A stretch of DNA of 64,000 bases from Paenibacillus sp. PastM-3 (lineage in GTDB: Bacteria > Bacillota > Bacilli > Paenibacillales > Paenibacillaceae), in NCBI RefSeq assembly GCF_029893965.1, contig NZ_JARXXP010000013.1, positions 114,648 through 178,647 on the forward strand, written 5' to 3'. Both the position numbers and the translations under genes were made by a program. The notes below the pieces were generated by a model, which saw only the letters and a program-made list of their open reading frames with translations, made no database searches and was not told the origin of the DNA. Of this stretch, positions 1 to 8,615 are shown piece by piece (the first letter of the stretch is position 1; every line of letters begins with the position of its first letter).

Positions 1-339
1 GGCTACACCGGCCATCAGGCCCAGCTCTTTAATCTGATGGATCACCCGGTGAAGGTGTACACAGGCCTCTGCATGTACAGTAATGACGGATGCGCCGGCA
101 GCGGCAAAATCCGCGATATACCGTTCAGGGTGTTCAATCATCAAATGAACATCAAGCGGCAAAGACGTATGTGCCTTTACTGCTTTGACAATCGGAGGGC
201 CGAGTGTAATATTCGGCACAAAGTGGCCGTCCATTACATCAACATGTATCCAGTCTCCGCCGCTGGCCTCAGCAACGGCAACCTCAGCACCGAGGGCGGC
301 AAAATCTGCGGATAAAATGGATGGAGCGAGTAAGATCAT
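1..339 (-). CDS. rpe: Ribulose-phosphate 3-epimerase (C-terminal part cut off by window edge)
   Basis: The first 113 residues are visible and read without interruption to base 1. The N-terminus MILLAPSILSADF, the metal-binding stretch HVDVMDGHFVPN and the later DVHLMIEHPE are hallmarks of the Rpe TIM barrel, which interconverts ribulose-5-phosphate and xylulose-5-phosphate in the pentose phosphate pathway. The ATG at 339 is preceded by a GGAGG at 349-353. The stop of rsgA lies three bases upstream, so rpe is probably translated from the same transcript. The missing part is simply outside the window and there is no sign of damage. Confidence 0.95.
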   Translation of the reverse strand, partial: MILLAPSILSADFAALGAEVAVAEASGGDWIHVDVMDGHFVPNITLGPPIVKAVKAHTSLPLDVHLMIEHPERYIADFAAAGASVITVHAEACVHLHRVIHQIKELGLMAGVA

Positions 340-342
340 AAG

Positions 343-1248
343 TTAGTACCTCCGTTTCTTGTCCTTCATCTCATTATAAAACAGCTTGTAATGCTCGTAG
401 CGGCTGTCCGCAATTTCTCCGGCCTGCCAGGCCTCTATGACCTTGCAGCCCGGCTCATGCAGATGGCTGCAGCCGCGAAACTTGCAGCTCTCCGCATAGG
501 AGGCGAACTCCCTGAAGCAGACAGACAGCTCCTCCACTCCCAGTTCCAGAAAATCCAGCTGGCTGAAGCCGGGAGTATCCGCTACGAACCCCCCGCTGCC
601 GATATCGATCAGCTCGACATGACGGGTCGTATGGCGCCCGCGGCCCAGACGCATGCTGATTTCGCCTGTCTCCAGCTCAAGATTGGGCACAATCCGGTTC
701 AGCAGTGTTGATTTGCCGACACCCGACTGTCCGGAGAACACACTGATGACGCCGGCCAGTCTCGTTCGCAGCTCCTCGCTGCCTGAGCCGTCAAGGGAAC
801 TGGTAACCAATACCTCATAGCCGATTTTTTCATAGAGGTCCTTCACCTGGGCCGTTGCCTGCCCGTCATCCTCAGCCAGATCCTGTTTGGTCAGCACAAT
901 CAGCGGCTCCAGGCCGGAGTGCTCGATGTGTACCAGAAATTTATCCAGCAGATTCAGGTTCATATCCGGCTCACGAACCGAGAATAGCAGTACCGCCAGC
1001 TTGACATTAGCAACCGGCGGCCGGATCAGCTCGGATTCCCGGGGCAGGATTTCGTCAACCATCCCCTCACCGTTCTCGGTCAGAATATAAATAATACGAT
1101 CGCCTACGAGCGGTGAAGTCCCTTTTTTCTTCAGGATTCCCCGGCCCCTGCACTGAACTGCCTCTTCTTCTGTCACAATGTTTCCGTCATGCAGCGGCTT
1201 CACGTAATAATAGCCGCTCAGCGCTTTAATGATTATACCTTCAGGCAT
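343..1248 (-). CDS. rsgA: Ribosome small-subunit maturation GTPase RsgA
   Basis: This is a 301-residue circularly permuted GTPase that assists late 30S assembly. An N-terminal OB-fold precedes the permuted G domain: the G4 motif TKQD (120-123) comes before the P-loop GQSGVGKS (173-180), and DTPG follows. The C-terminus carries a zinc-binding arrangement in ESCKFRGCSHLHEPGC. Length and motif order match the family. It sits between prkC and rpe, the order known from Bacillus (prpC-prkC-rsgA-rpe). The ATG start has a GGAGAGGAAGG purine tract upstream. In Firmicutes RsgA is reported as a target of the neighbouring kinase PrkC, so the linkage is meaningful. Confidence 0.96.
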   Translation of the reverse strand: MPEGIIIKALSGYYYVKPLHDGNIVTEEEAVQCRGRGILKKKGTSPLVGDRIIYILTENGEGMVDEILPRESELIRPPVANVKLAVLLFSVREPDMNLNLLDKFLVHIEHSGLEPLIVLTKQDLAEDDGQATAQVKDLYEKIGYEVLVTSSLDGSGSEELRTRLAGVISVFSGQSGVGKSTLLNRIVPNLELETGEISMRLGRGRHTTRHVELIDIGSGGFVADTPGFSQLDFLELGVEELSVCFREFASYAESCKFRGCSHLHEPGCKVIEAWQAGEIADSRYEHYKLFYNEMKDKKRRY

Positions 1249-1365
1249 ACATAATGAGCCTTCCTCTCCTGATTTTGCACAAATGACCCAAGCTTAGAAT
1301 CAACCCGGGTCACCCTGCTGCTTCAGCCGGCCCTGTTGTACAGGAATGACTGCTGCTTATCTCTG

Positions 1366-3648
1366 TTAATGATCTTTACTCTTGTCTTTATTATTACCGT
1401 TCCCGTTGCCTTTTTCGTTGCTTTTATCGTTGCTTTTATCATTGCCTTTATCATTGCCTTTATCATTGCCTTTACCATTCCCGGCCTGCTTGACCTGGAC
1501 CGCTTCATTTGTCAGAAATCCGGTCTGGTCAACCTCATCCGGATTCTCTCCTTCTCCGGAATCCGGTGGCAGAATCTCCGGCTCAATTGTCGGTTCGGGC
1601 GGTGCCTGGGTCGGCGCTACAGTCGGCTCAGGCGTCTGGGTTGCAGGCGGCTCAGGCTGCTGGACTGTACCATTCTTCGCATCTGAATAACGGACTTCAA
1701 AGGCCTCGATATATTCACCGTCCTGATAAATGGAAACCGCCCCGTCCTTATTAGGTGCAAGGACCAGATTCACGGACAGTACCTGTGACTTGGCAATTGT
1801 CCGTGTTCCCCATTCCTGAGGCTCACCGTTATTGCGGGCATCGGAATAGACAATCCGGATTTGGGTCTTTTTGCCTTCACTGGATGGCGCCACCGGCACG
1901 TTGAACGTATAATTCAAAGCTTCCGGCGGGTATCCGGTACTTACAGATACAGAGATCTTATCACCCGGGGATACCAGATCACCCTGCTCATAAGGCCACT
2001 GCTTGGTGATTTTTCCTTTTTCGATGGAATAACTGGTATCCTCGCTGACTTCATCCAGAACCAGCCCCATCTCTTCCAGGATGGCCTTGGCTTCCTTCTG
2101 TGTCTTGTTCGTCAGGTCTGGCATCGGCTTGCTCTCCTGGCCTTTGCTGACAAATATAACAAACGAGGCTGTTTCCGGATCATATTCGCTGCCTTCCGCA
2201 GGCTCAGAGCCGATAACCTGCCCCTCAGGGAAGTCTTCGCTGAACCGCGGGTCCTGGCTGATCCGGCTTTGGTCCACACCATCCGCCACAAGTGCTTTTA
2301 CAGCATCCTCATAAGTTCCGCCGGTGAGCTTCGGCACGGTCGAAGTTGGCTTGGCCGTACTAACCGTAAGAATAATGTGAGTGCCTTCCTTGACCACAGT
2401 GCCTTCCTTCTTATTTTGCTCCCAGACGACATTCTCGTCAAAGTTAGGATTGTACAGCTGCACAACCGGGTCTTCCACTGTAAGGCCGATTTCTTCAAGC
2501 ATTGCAGTCGCCTCTTCAAGAGAATGGTTAATTACGTTAGGCACGGTTACTTCTGCAACAACCAGCTGTGACCTGACATACCAGGCCACACTGCCCATTG
2601 CAATCAGCAGGAGCAGCGTTAAGCCGACCCATAATGCCGGCATGCCCCATTTCCGCTTCCCTTTCGGCTGGTCCGGAACGTCCTCATCATCCTCATTCCG
2701 GCGCATCCGGTCCTCTCCGCCTCCGCTGCGGCTGCCCAGTGTATGCTGGATCGGCTTGATTGCCGGAATAATCCGGGTCCGTTCTTCATCATCGTCATCA
2801 TGAAAGGATGCCTTGGCCTCACTGCGCCGTTCCGGCAGCAGGCAGGTCTCCAGATCATGGAGCATCTGCTTAGCTGACTGATAGCGCTCGTCCGGATTTT
2901 TACGCATGGAACGCAGGATTACATTCTCAACGCTCTGCGGAATCAGCGGATTCAGCACACGCGGCTCCTCAAATTCCTCCTGCAGATGTTTGAGCGCTAC
3001 ACTGATCGGGCTTTCGCCCAAAAAAGGCAGCACACCGGTCAACATCTGGTAGAGTACAATGCCGAGTGAATACAGATCTGATTTCTCCCCGGTGGTTACC
3101 CCCTTGGCATGCTCCGGTGAAAAATAGTGCACTGAGCCGACTACCGAGCCTGTCTGCGTTATGGTGGTTGAAGTAACCGCACGGGCAATTCCGAAATCTG
3201 TTACTTTGACCCTTCCGTTACGGCCGATCAGAATATTATGAGGCTTGATATCCCGGTGGATAATCTGGTTCTGATGGGCATGATCCAGCGCATCGCAGAT
3301 CTGGGATGCGATCCTTATGGCTTCATCCACCTGTAGCGGTGCCCGTTCTTTGATGATCTCGTTCAGGTTCTTGCCTTCCACATACTCCATAACAATATAA
3401 TGCACATCCTCTTCCTGGCCTACATCGTAGATGCTGACCACGTTGGGATGCGACAAGGAGGCAGCCGACTGCGCCTCGCGCCGGAAGCGGCGGATAAACT
3501 CCTCATCATGCACAAACTGGTTTCTCAGTACTTTTATGGCGACGTTCCGGTTAAGCAGGATATCATGGGCTCTGTAGACAAGCGCCATGCCGCCTCCCCC
3601 GATCCGCTCGATGACTTGGTAACGGCCGCCCAATTCGTGACCGATCAT
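1366..3648 (-). CDS. prkC: PASTA-domain Ser/Thr protein kinase PrkC (Stk1)
   Basis: This is a roughly 760-residue membrane kinase that senses peptidoglycan fragments. The cytoplasmic kinase domain (about 7-270) has a Gly-rich loop (IGGGGMALVY), the catalytic HRDIKPHNIL and DFG. A juxtamembrane acidic/basic linker follows, then one transmembrane helix (WVGLTLLLLIAMGSVAWYV) and three PASTA repeats with the typical VPNV..., VPKLTG... and MPDLTNK... openings. A Pro/Thr-rich linker and an unusual Asn/Asp/Lys/Gly tail end the protein. The preferred ATG at 3648 follows AAGGAGTG; an in-frame GTG nine bases upstream lies inside that ribosome-binding site. The start overlaps the prpC stop as ATGA, so kinase and phosphatase are translationally coupled. 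Spores of related species use PrkC for muropeptide-triggered germination. Confidence 0.96.
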   Translation of the reverse strand: MIGHELGGRYQVIERIGGGGMALVYRAHDILLNRNVAIKVLRNQFVHDEEFIRRFRREAQSAASLSHPNVVSIYDVGQEEDVHYIVMEYVEGKNLNEIIKERAPLQVDEAIRIASQICDALDHAHQNQIIHRDIKPHNILIGRNGRVKVTDFGIARAVTSTTITQTGSVVGSVHYFSPEHAKGVTTGEKSDLYSLGIVLYQMLTGVLPFLGESPISVALKHLQEEFEEPRVLNPLIPQSVENVILRSMRKNPDERYQSAKQMLHDLETCLLPERRSEAKASFHDDDDEERTRIIPAIKPIQHTLGSRSGGGEDRMRRNEDDEDVPDQPKGKRKWGMPALWVGLTLLLLIAMGSVAWYVRSQLVVAEVTVPNVINHSLEEATAMLEEIGLTVEDPVVQLYNPNFDENVVWEQNKKEGTVVKEGTHIILTVSTAKPTSTVPKLTGGTYEDAVKALVADGVDQSRISQDPRFSEDFPEGQVIGSEPAEGSEYDPETASFVIFVSKGQESKPMPDLTNKTQKEAKAILEEMGLVLDEVSEDTSYSIEKGKITKQWPYEQGDLVSPGDKISVSVSTGYPPEALNYTFNVPVAPSSEGKKTQIRIVYSDARNNGEPQEWGTRTIAKSQVLSVNLVLAPNKDGAVSIYQDGEYIEAFEVRYSDAKNGTVQQPEPPATQTPEPTVAPTQAPPEPTIEPEILPPDSGEGENPDEVDQTGFLTNEAVQVKQAGNGKGNDKGNDKGNDKSNDKSNEKGNGNGNNKDKSKDH
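1405..1476 (-). repeat. 12-bp tandem repeat encoding the (Gly/Ser)-Asn-Asp-Lys tail of PrkC
   Basis: Six consecutive 12-base units are seen on the plus strand. Two are gttgcttttatc and three are attgcctttatc/attgcctttacc, with one decayed copy in front. Read on the coding strand they give repeats of GNDK/SNDK/SNEK near the end of the prkC product. Copy number can change in whole codons without shifting the frame. Confidence 0.85.
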
Positions 3649-4421
3649 CTGTTCCACTCCTTTGTCTCGGGCACAGCGGCCTCTCCTTGGTGTTCTAACA
3701 TAGCGACGCTGATATTATCGCCGCCACCGGCAAGCAATGCCAGTTGAAGTAAGCGGTCCGCTCTTTCCTCTAAAGGGATCTCGTGGATGCCCGCGACCTT
3801 GCCCAGATGCTCCTGGCTGACAAAATTGCTCAGGCCGTCACTGCACAGCAGCAGCAGCTCACCTGGAGCAAGGCTTACAGGAGCCAAATCCGCCTCTACC
3901 TCGGCATCGGTTCCCAATGCCCTGAGCAGCACATTGCGGCGCGGATGGCTGCCGAGCTCCTCCAGGCTGATCTGGCCGTTCTTGAACAGCTCATTGACCA
4001 GTGTATGATCCTCGGTTAACTGAATTGCGGCACTGTCTTTGATTAGATAAGCTCTGCTGTCCCCGATATGGCCGATATAACCTTCAGCCCCGTTAAGCAA
4101 AGCCGCAACGACAGTAGTCCCCATGTTATGGTACTTCTCATCACGGGATGACTCAATAAAGACCGTACGGTTGGCTGCAATAATTGCGGAAGACAATGCT
4201 TCACTGAGCTCTCCGCCCGCCCTTTCAGGCGGCAGATCGTCCAGCGCGTTCCGCATGGCCTCCAGAGCCAGCCGGCTGGCCGTATCTCCGGCCAGATGCC
4301 CCCCCATCCCATCGGCGATAATACCAAGGGTATAACCGTGGCGCGTAGCGCCTATCCAGACCGAATCCTCATTGACGGTACGTACCCGTCCGACATCGCT
4401 GGCATGAACTGTTCTGATCAA
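3645..4421 (-). CDS. prpC: PP2C-type protein phosphatase PrpC (Stp)
   Basis: This 258-residue manganese-dependent phosphatase removes phosphate from Ser/Thr residues modified by PrkC. PP2C motifs appear in order: DGMGGHLAGD (metal binding), GHIGDSRAYL, LLCSDGLSNFV and GGGDNISV near the C-terminus. The length is typical for bacterial Stp. The start appears to be TTG at 4421 with GTGAGGA upstream, six bases after the rlmN stop. The stop overlaps the prkC start by four bases. The order rlmN-prpC-prkC-rsgA-rpe is conserved in Bacillales. Confidence 0.95.
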   Translation of the reverse strand: MIRTVHASDVGRVRTVNEDSVWIGATRHGYTLGIIADGMGGHLAGDTASRLALEAMRNALDDLPPERAGGELSEALSSAIIAANRTVFIESSRDEKYHNMGTTVVAALLNGAEGYIGHIGDSRAYLIKDSAAIQLTEDHTLVNELFKNGQISLEELGSHPRRNVLLRALGTDAEVEADLAPVSLAPGELLLLCSDGLSNFVSQEHLGKVAGIHEIPLEERADRLLQLALLAGGGDNISVAMLEHQGEAAVPETKEWNR

Positions 4422-4427
4422 ATATCC

Positions 4428-5468
4428 TCACCCCAACTCCATATGTTTGGCGCGCAGCTGTCCGCATGCGGCCGCAATATCATGGCCCTGCTCACGGCGG
4501 ATTGTCACGTTCACACCATGGTCGGCCAGGATACGCTGAAATTCAAAAATATCATTGCGGGAAGTCCGCACGTACTTGCGCTCCGGCACATGGTTGACCG
4601 GAATCAGGTTGACGTGGCACAGCATCGTCTTGAGAACACCCGCCAGCTCCTTGGCATGTTCAGGCTGGTCATTAACCCCGCCGATCAGAGCGTATTCGAA
4701 GCTAATGCGGCGGCCTGTCTTGGCCTGATAATAACGCAGTGATTCAATTACATCGTCAAACGGGTAACGCCGGTTAACCGGCATCAGCTTGGAGCGCAGC
4801 GCATCATTAGGAGCATGGATAGAAATCGCGAGATTGATCTGGGTGTCTTCGTCGGCGAATTTGTAGATGTTCGGTACGATACCGCTTGTAGAGACGGTAA
4901 TGTGCCGTTGTCCGATATTCAGCCCCTTTTCATGGATCATCAGCCGCAGGAATCTCATGGTAGCATCGTAGTTCTCGAACGGCTCGCCTGTTCCCATGAT
5001 TACGATACTGCTGACACGCTCGCCCCGGGCATCCAGAATTTGCTGGGAGCGAACCACCTGGGCAACAATTTCACCGGCAGTCAGGTCGCGCTTTAGCCCG
5101 CCCAGCGTGGAGGCGCAGAACGTGCAGCCGATCCGGCAGCCTACCTGTGTCGTAACACATACGCTGTTACCGTAATTGTGTTTCATAATAACTGTTTCGA
5201 TTGCATGATCATCATGCAGGCCAAACAGGAATTTCACTGTTCCGTCCTTGGATTCCAGCTTCGTAATTTCAGTCAGGGCGTTTATTCTGAACTGTTCATC
5301 CAGCTTTGCACGCAGCGCCTTGGACAGGTTGCTCATCGATTCAAAATCATTGACACGCTTGACATAGAGCCAGTCAAAGATCTGTCCCCCGCGGAAAGCC
5401 GGTTCTCCGTTGTCCTTTGCCCACTGCTGCAATTCTTCCAAACTAAAATCATATATTAAAGGTTTCAT
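4428..5468 (-). CDS. rlmN: Dual-specificity rRNA/tRNA adenine C2 methyltransferase RlmN
   Basis: This radical-SAM enzyme methylates A2503 of 23S rRNA and A37 of some tRNAs. The iron-sulfur motif CRIGCTFCAS (CxxxCxxC) is clear, as is the C-terminal HDIAAACGQL, which supplies the second catalytic cysteine. The ATG at 5468 (MKPLIYDF) is preceded by AGGTG at a good distance, giving 346 residues. An in-frame start at 5495 lacks a convincing ribosome-binding site. Together with prpC it begins a run of closely packed genes on the minus strand. Confidence 0.95.
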   Translation of the reverse strand: MKPLIYDFSLEELQQWAKDNGEPAFRGGQIFDWLYVKRVNDFESMSNLSKALRAKLDEQFRINALTEITKLESKDGTVKFLFGLHDDHAIETVIMKHNYGNSVCVTTQVGCRIGCTFCASTLGGLKRDLTAGEIVAQVVRSQQILDARGERVSSIVIMGTGEPFENYDATMRFLRLMIHEKGLNIGQRHITVSTSGIVPNIYKFADEDTQINLAISIHAPNDALRSKLMPVNRRYPFDDVIESLRYYQAKTGRRISFEYALIGGVNDQPEHAKELAGVLKTMLCHVNLIPVNHVPERKYVRTSRNDIFEFQRILADHGVNVTIRREQGHDIAAACGQLRAKHMELG

Positions 5469-5563
5469 TATTATTAGCACCTGTTCTTTCATCAAATTAT
5501 ATTCTCAAGGATATGCGTATTATTTATCATTCTTCCTATTTTAACACAAAATTCAGAGACGGT

Positions 5564-5606
5564 AAAAGAAAAGCCCGCCGCGCACCAGAATCTGCGGGCG
5601 GGTCCT
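5564..5606 (-). terminator. Rho-independent terminator downstream of rsmB
   Basis: On the minus strand a G+C-rich hairpin (CCCGCC ... GGCGGG with inner CGCA/TGCG pairing) is followed by CTTTTCTTTT. It lies between rsmB and rlmN and probably separates the fmt-rsmB transcript from rlmN-prpC-prkC. Confidence 0.75.
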
Positions 5607-5633
5607 CTGTTAAAATTCAGCCGTTCTGCCGAC

Positions 5634-7127
5634 TTACAAGAGTCGCTGCAGACGGGCGATATAGAATCCGTCGCTGCCGAAATGCTGGGGCAGCAGCTGG
5701 ATGCCGTCGCCGGCAGCAAGCGCCGTATCCTTGGTCCGCTCCCATACCGGAGAACTGAAGCTTACCGGAACGAAGTCCGGGTTCTGCTTCAGAAAAGCGG
5801 ACACAATTGCACTGTTCTCCGCCTGCTCCGTCGTGCAGGTGCTGTAGACCAGCACTCCTCCCGGCTTCAGCAGCCTGGAGACGGACTGCAGCAGCTCTGC
5901 CTGCAGTCCGGCAATGCTGTCTACATCCTCCGGCTGCTTGCGCCATTTGAGATCCGGCTTGCGCCGGATTACTCCGAGCCCCGAGCACGGGGCATCCAGT
6001 AGAATCCGGTCAAAAGACTCTGCCGGCAGCTCACCGGCAAGCTCAAGCGCATCTGCGCTGCCTGTCGTGATGCAGTCCAGCCCAAGGCGCGCTGCCTGAT
6101 CGGAGATTAGCCTGGCCTTGTGGGGATGAAGATCGTTGGCATAGATATAGCCATCGTCCTTCATCAGTTCGCCCATATGGGCGCTTTTGCCGCCAGGGGC
6201 AGCACAGCAGTCAAGGACTCTCATACCAGGCTCCGGAGCGACAGCTTCCGCAACCAGCATTGAGCTTTCATCCTGTACGGACAGATAACCGTCCGAATAC
6301 CAGGAGGTTAACGCGAGATTGCCGGCTCCCTTAACTATAATGCCGTACGGGCTTAACCTGGAAGCAGCCGCATTGATTCCCGCCTCCTGCATCTCTTCAA
6401 GCAGCTTGTCCCGGCTGATCATTGTCGTATTCACCCGGACGCTGACAGCCGGCGGTTCATTATTGGCGGCGCACATCGCTTCTGCTGTTCCGGCTCCATA
6501 CTCAGCCGCCCAGCGCTCTACCATCCATAAAGGATGGGAGTAGAGGATAGAGATTCGCTCAGTTTCGCTGAGGCTCTTTTTCAGTACCGGCAGCTCACCG
6601 GCGCGCAGCACGCTGCGCAATACTCCGTTAACCATCCCGGAGATGCCCTGATGGCCGCGTTTCTTGGCTATATTAACCGCCTCATTGACAGCAGCATGCG
6701 GCGGAATGCGGTCCAGATACATGATCTGATACAGGCTCAGCCGCAGCAGATTGCGCACCCAAGGCGTCAGCTTGGCGATCCCCTTGCTTACAAAATCCTC
6801 AAGCACGTAATCCAGTGTAATCAACCGGGACAATGTGCCATATACCAGCTCTGTAGCCAGCCCGGAATCCTCACGGCTGAGTCCGGACTTTTGCAGGCTG
6901 CTGTTCAGCAGGAGGTTGCTGTAGGCACCCTCCTGCTCTACCCGGACCAGCACATCAAGCGCCACAGCGCGGGATGAAGCTGCCGGACGTGTTCCCCTGT
7001 CCGCGCTTTTCCCGGCTGCCCCGCTTCCGCCTTGCACCCGGCTGCCCTGCGGCTTGGCGGAATCGCCATTGTGTCCGGGCCGCTGTCCGCTGCGTCCCGG
7101 GCCGCCTCCATTCATGCCCGCGCTCAA
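5634..7127 (-). CDS. rsmB: 16S rRNA m5C967 methyltransferase RsmB (Sun)
   Basis: The protein has an N-terminal NusB-like RNA-binding domain (about 50-170) and a SAM-dependent methyltransferase domain. Key motifs are VLDCCAAPGGKSAHM (SAM binding), DAPCSGLGVIRRKPDLKW (with one of the two catalytic cysteines) and YSTCT (the second). It methylates C967 of 16S rRNA. The first 50 or so residues form a Gly/Pro/Arg/Ser-rich, low-complexity extension not normally seen in this family. The start is uncertain: TTG at 7127 overlaps the fmt stop, and an ATG at 7115 is the alternative. Either way it is coupled to fmt. Confidence 0.94.
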   Translation of the reverse strand: MSAGMNGGGPGRSGQRPGHNGDSAKPQGSRVQGGSGAAGKSADRGTRPAASSRAVALDVLVRVEQEGAYSNLLLNSSLQKSGLSREDSGLATELVYGTLSRLITLDYVLEDFVSKGIAKLTPWVRNLLRLSLYQIMYLDRIPPHAAVNEAVNIAKKRGHQGISGMVNGVLRSVLRAGELPVLKKSLSETERISILYSHPLWMVERWAAEYGAGTAEAMCAANNEPPAVSVRVNTTMISRDKLLEEMQEAGINAAASRLSPYGIIVKGAGNLALTSWYSDGYLSVQDESSMLVAEAVAPEPGMRVLDCCAAPGGKSAHMGELMKDDGYIYANDLHPHKARLISDQAARLGLDCITTGSADALELAGELPAESFDRILLDAPCSGLGVIRRKPDLKWRKQPEDVDSIAGLQAELLQSVSRLLKPGGVLVYSTCTTEQAENSAIVSAFLKQNPDFVPVSFSSPVWERTKDTALAAGDGIQLLPQHFGSDGFYIARLQRLL

Positions 7128-8062
7128 CCCAGCACCGTTCCGGGACTCATAGCCGCACCGCGGCTGAAGTCACCGGCGCTCATCGCTTTTTTGCCTGCCG
7201 GCTGCACAGAGGTCAGCAGCAGTGAACCGTCACCGGTGCTCACCTCTACACCGCGCTCATTGACTGCAAGCACTGTGCCCGGTGCTTTGGAAGCTGCAGT
7301 CTGCCGGTCAGCAGGCTTAGCAGCCGCCCATATCTTAAAGGTTTCGCCGTTCCAGAGAGTGAACGCCCCGGAGAAGGGGACAAGTCCCCGGATCCGGTTG
7401 TAAATGTCACGGGAGCCTGTATTCCAGTCGATCCGCTCATCATCGCGGCTCAAATTCGGCGCATAAGTGGCTTCATTGTCATCCTGCTGCACTGCTTCAA
7501 CTCGGCCCGCTGCCAGCTTAGGCATCTCCGTCTTCAGCAGATCACGTCCGGCCAGGCTCAGCTTTTCAAACAGATCGCCTGCAGTGTCCTCATCTCCAAT
7601 CGGCACTTCGACACGGGAAATCATATCACCGGTATCCAGCCCTTCAGCCATATACATCAAAGTTACACCGGTTACTGTCTCCCCGTTGATGATGCAGCGC
7701 TGGATCGGGGCACCCCCGCGGTATTTCGGCAGCAACGAGCCATGGACATTAACACAGCCGTTGCGCGGCAGATCAAGCACACTTTTAGGCAGAATCTGGC
7801 CATAAGCGGCTGTAACAATCAGATCAGGAGCATAGGCAGCAAGCTCTGCCACTGCTTCCGGCCGGCGCAGCCGCTCCGGCTGCAGCACCGGAAGCCCTAG
7901 CGATAGGGCGGCCTCCTTCACCGGAGTAGGCATAAGCGTCTTCTTGCGGCCCTGCGGCCGGTCGGGCTGTGTAATTACAGCCACCACATCATAACCTTCC
8001 TCCACAAGCATTTTCAGGGAAGGCACGGCAAAAGCCGGTGTGCCCATGAATACAATTTTCAT
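7124..8062 (-). CDS. fmt: Methionyl-tRNA formyltransferase
   Basis: This enzyme transfers a formyl group from 10-formyl-THF to initiator Met-tRNA. The N-terminus MKIVFMGTPAFAVPSL, the folate-site segment SLLPKYRGGAPIQR and a C-terminal OB-like domain support the call; the length of 312 residues is normal. The ATG at 8062 has GGGGAG eight bases upstream, and a GTG at 8071 is too close to that site. The gene lies five bases after def and overlaps rsmB by four bases. The def-fmt-rsmB order is conserved in Firmicutes. Confidence 0.96.
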   Translation of the reverse strand: MKIVFMGTPAFAVPSLKMLVEEGYDVVAVITQPDRPQGRKKTLMPTPVKEAALSLGLPVLQPERLRRPEAVAELAAYAPDLIVTAAYGQILPKSVLDLPRNGCVNVHGSLLPKYRGGAPIQRCIINGETVTGVTLMYMAEGLDTGDMISRVEVPIGDEDTAGDLFEKLSLAGRDLLKTEMPKLAAGRVEAVQQDDNEATYAPNLSRDDERIDWNTGSRDIYNRIRGLVPFSGAFTLWNGETFKIWAAAKPADRQTAASKAPGTVLAVNERGVEVSTGDGSLLLTSVQPAGKKAMSAGDFSRGAAMSPGTVLG

Positions 8063-8067
8063 TCGAT

Positions 8068-8553
8068 TCACTCCCCGGACTCGTTGTGCTCAGCAGTGTA
8101 CTCATAAACCTTCTCAGCAATATCGGTAAATAAAACTCCGTTGAGATGGTCAATTTCATGCTGGAATGCGCGGGCCAGAAGGCCGCTGCCCGTAATGGTA
8201 ACCTCATTGCCTTCACGGTCAAGACCGCGTACAGTTACTGTCTCTGCCCGGCGGACATCGCCGTTTAGTCCAGGAATGCTCAGGCAGCCTTCCGGTCCGA
8301 ACTGTTCGCCTTCTGTACTTATGATCTCCGGATTGATCAGCTTGATCAGTCCGTGCTCCTCATCGGCATCTACAACGATCAGACGCTTCAGAATTCCTAC
8401 TTGAGGCGCAGCAAGGCCAACCCCTTCCGCATCGTACATCGTATCCGCCATATCATCAAGAAGCTTCTGGACATTCGGGGTCACTTTCGTTACAGCTTTT
8501 GCTGTTTTGTGCAATACCTCATCCGGTTCTTTTACAATTAATCTGATTGCCAT
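8068..8553 (-). CDS. def: Peptide deformylase
   Basis: This 161-residue metalloenzyme removes the formyl group from nascent proteins. All three family motifs are present: GVGLAAPQVG, EGCLSIPG (metal-ligand Cys) and QHEIDHLNG (two metal-ligand His and the catalytic Glu). Its neighbour fmt installs the group that Def removes. The short C-terminal extension (EKVYEYTAEHNESGE) is unremarkable. Confidence 0.97.
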   Translation of the reverse strand: MAIRLIVKEPDEVLHKTAKAVTKVTPNVQKLLDDMADTMYDAEGVGLAAPQVGILKRLIVVDADEEHGLIKLINPEIISTEGEQFGPEGCLSIPGLNGDVRRAETVTVRGLDREGNEVTITGSGLLARAFQHEIDHLNGVLFTDIAEKVYEYTAEHNESGE

Positions 8554-8615
8554 TACACGTACACCATCCTTGTTCTGAACATTCTATAATCACTATATTG
8601 TATCACGCCATAAAA

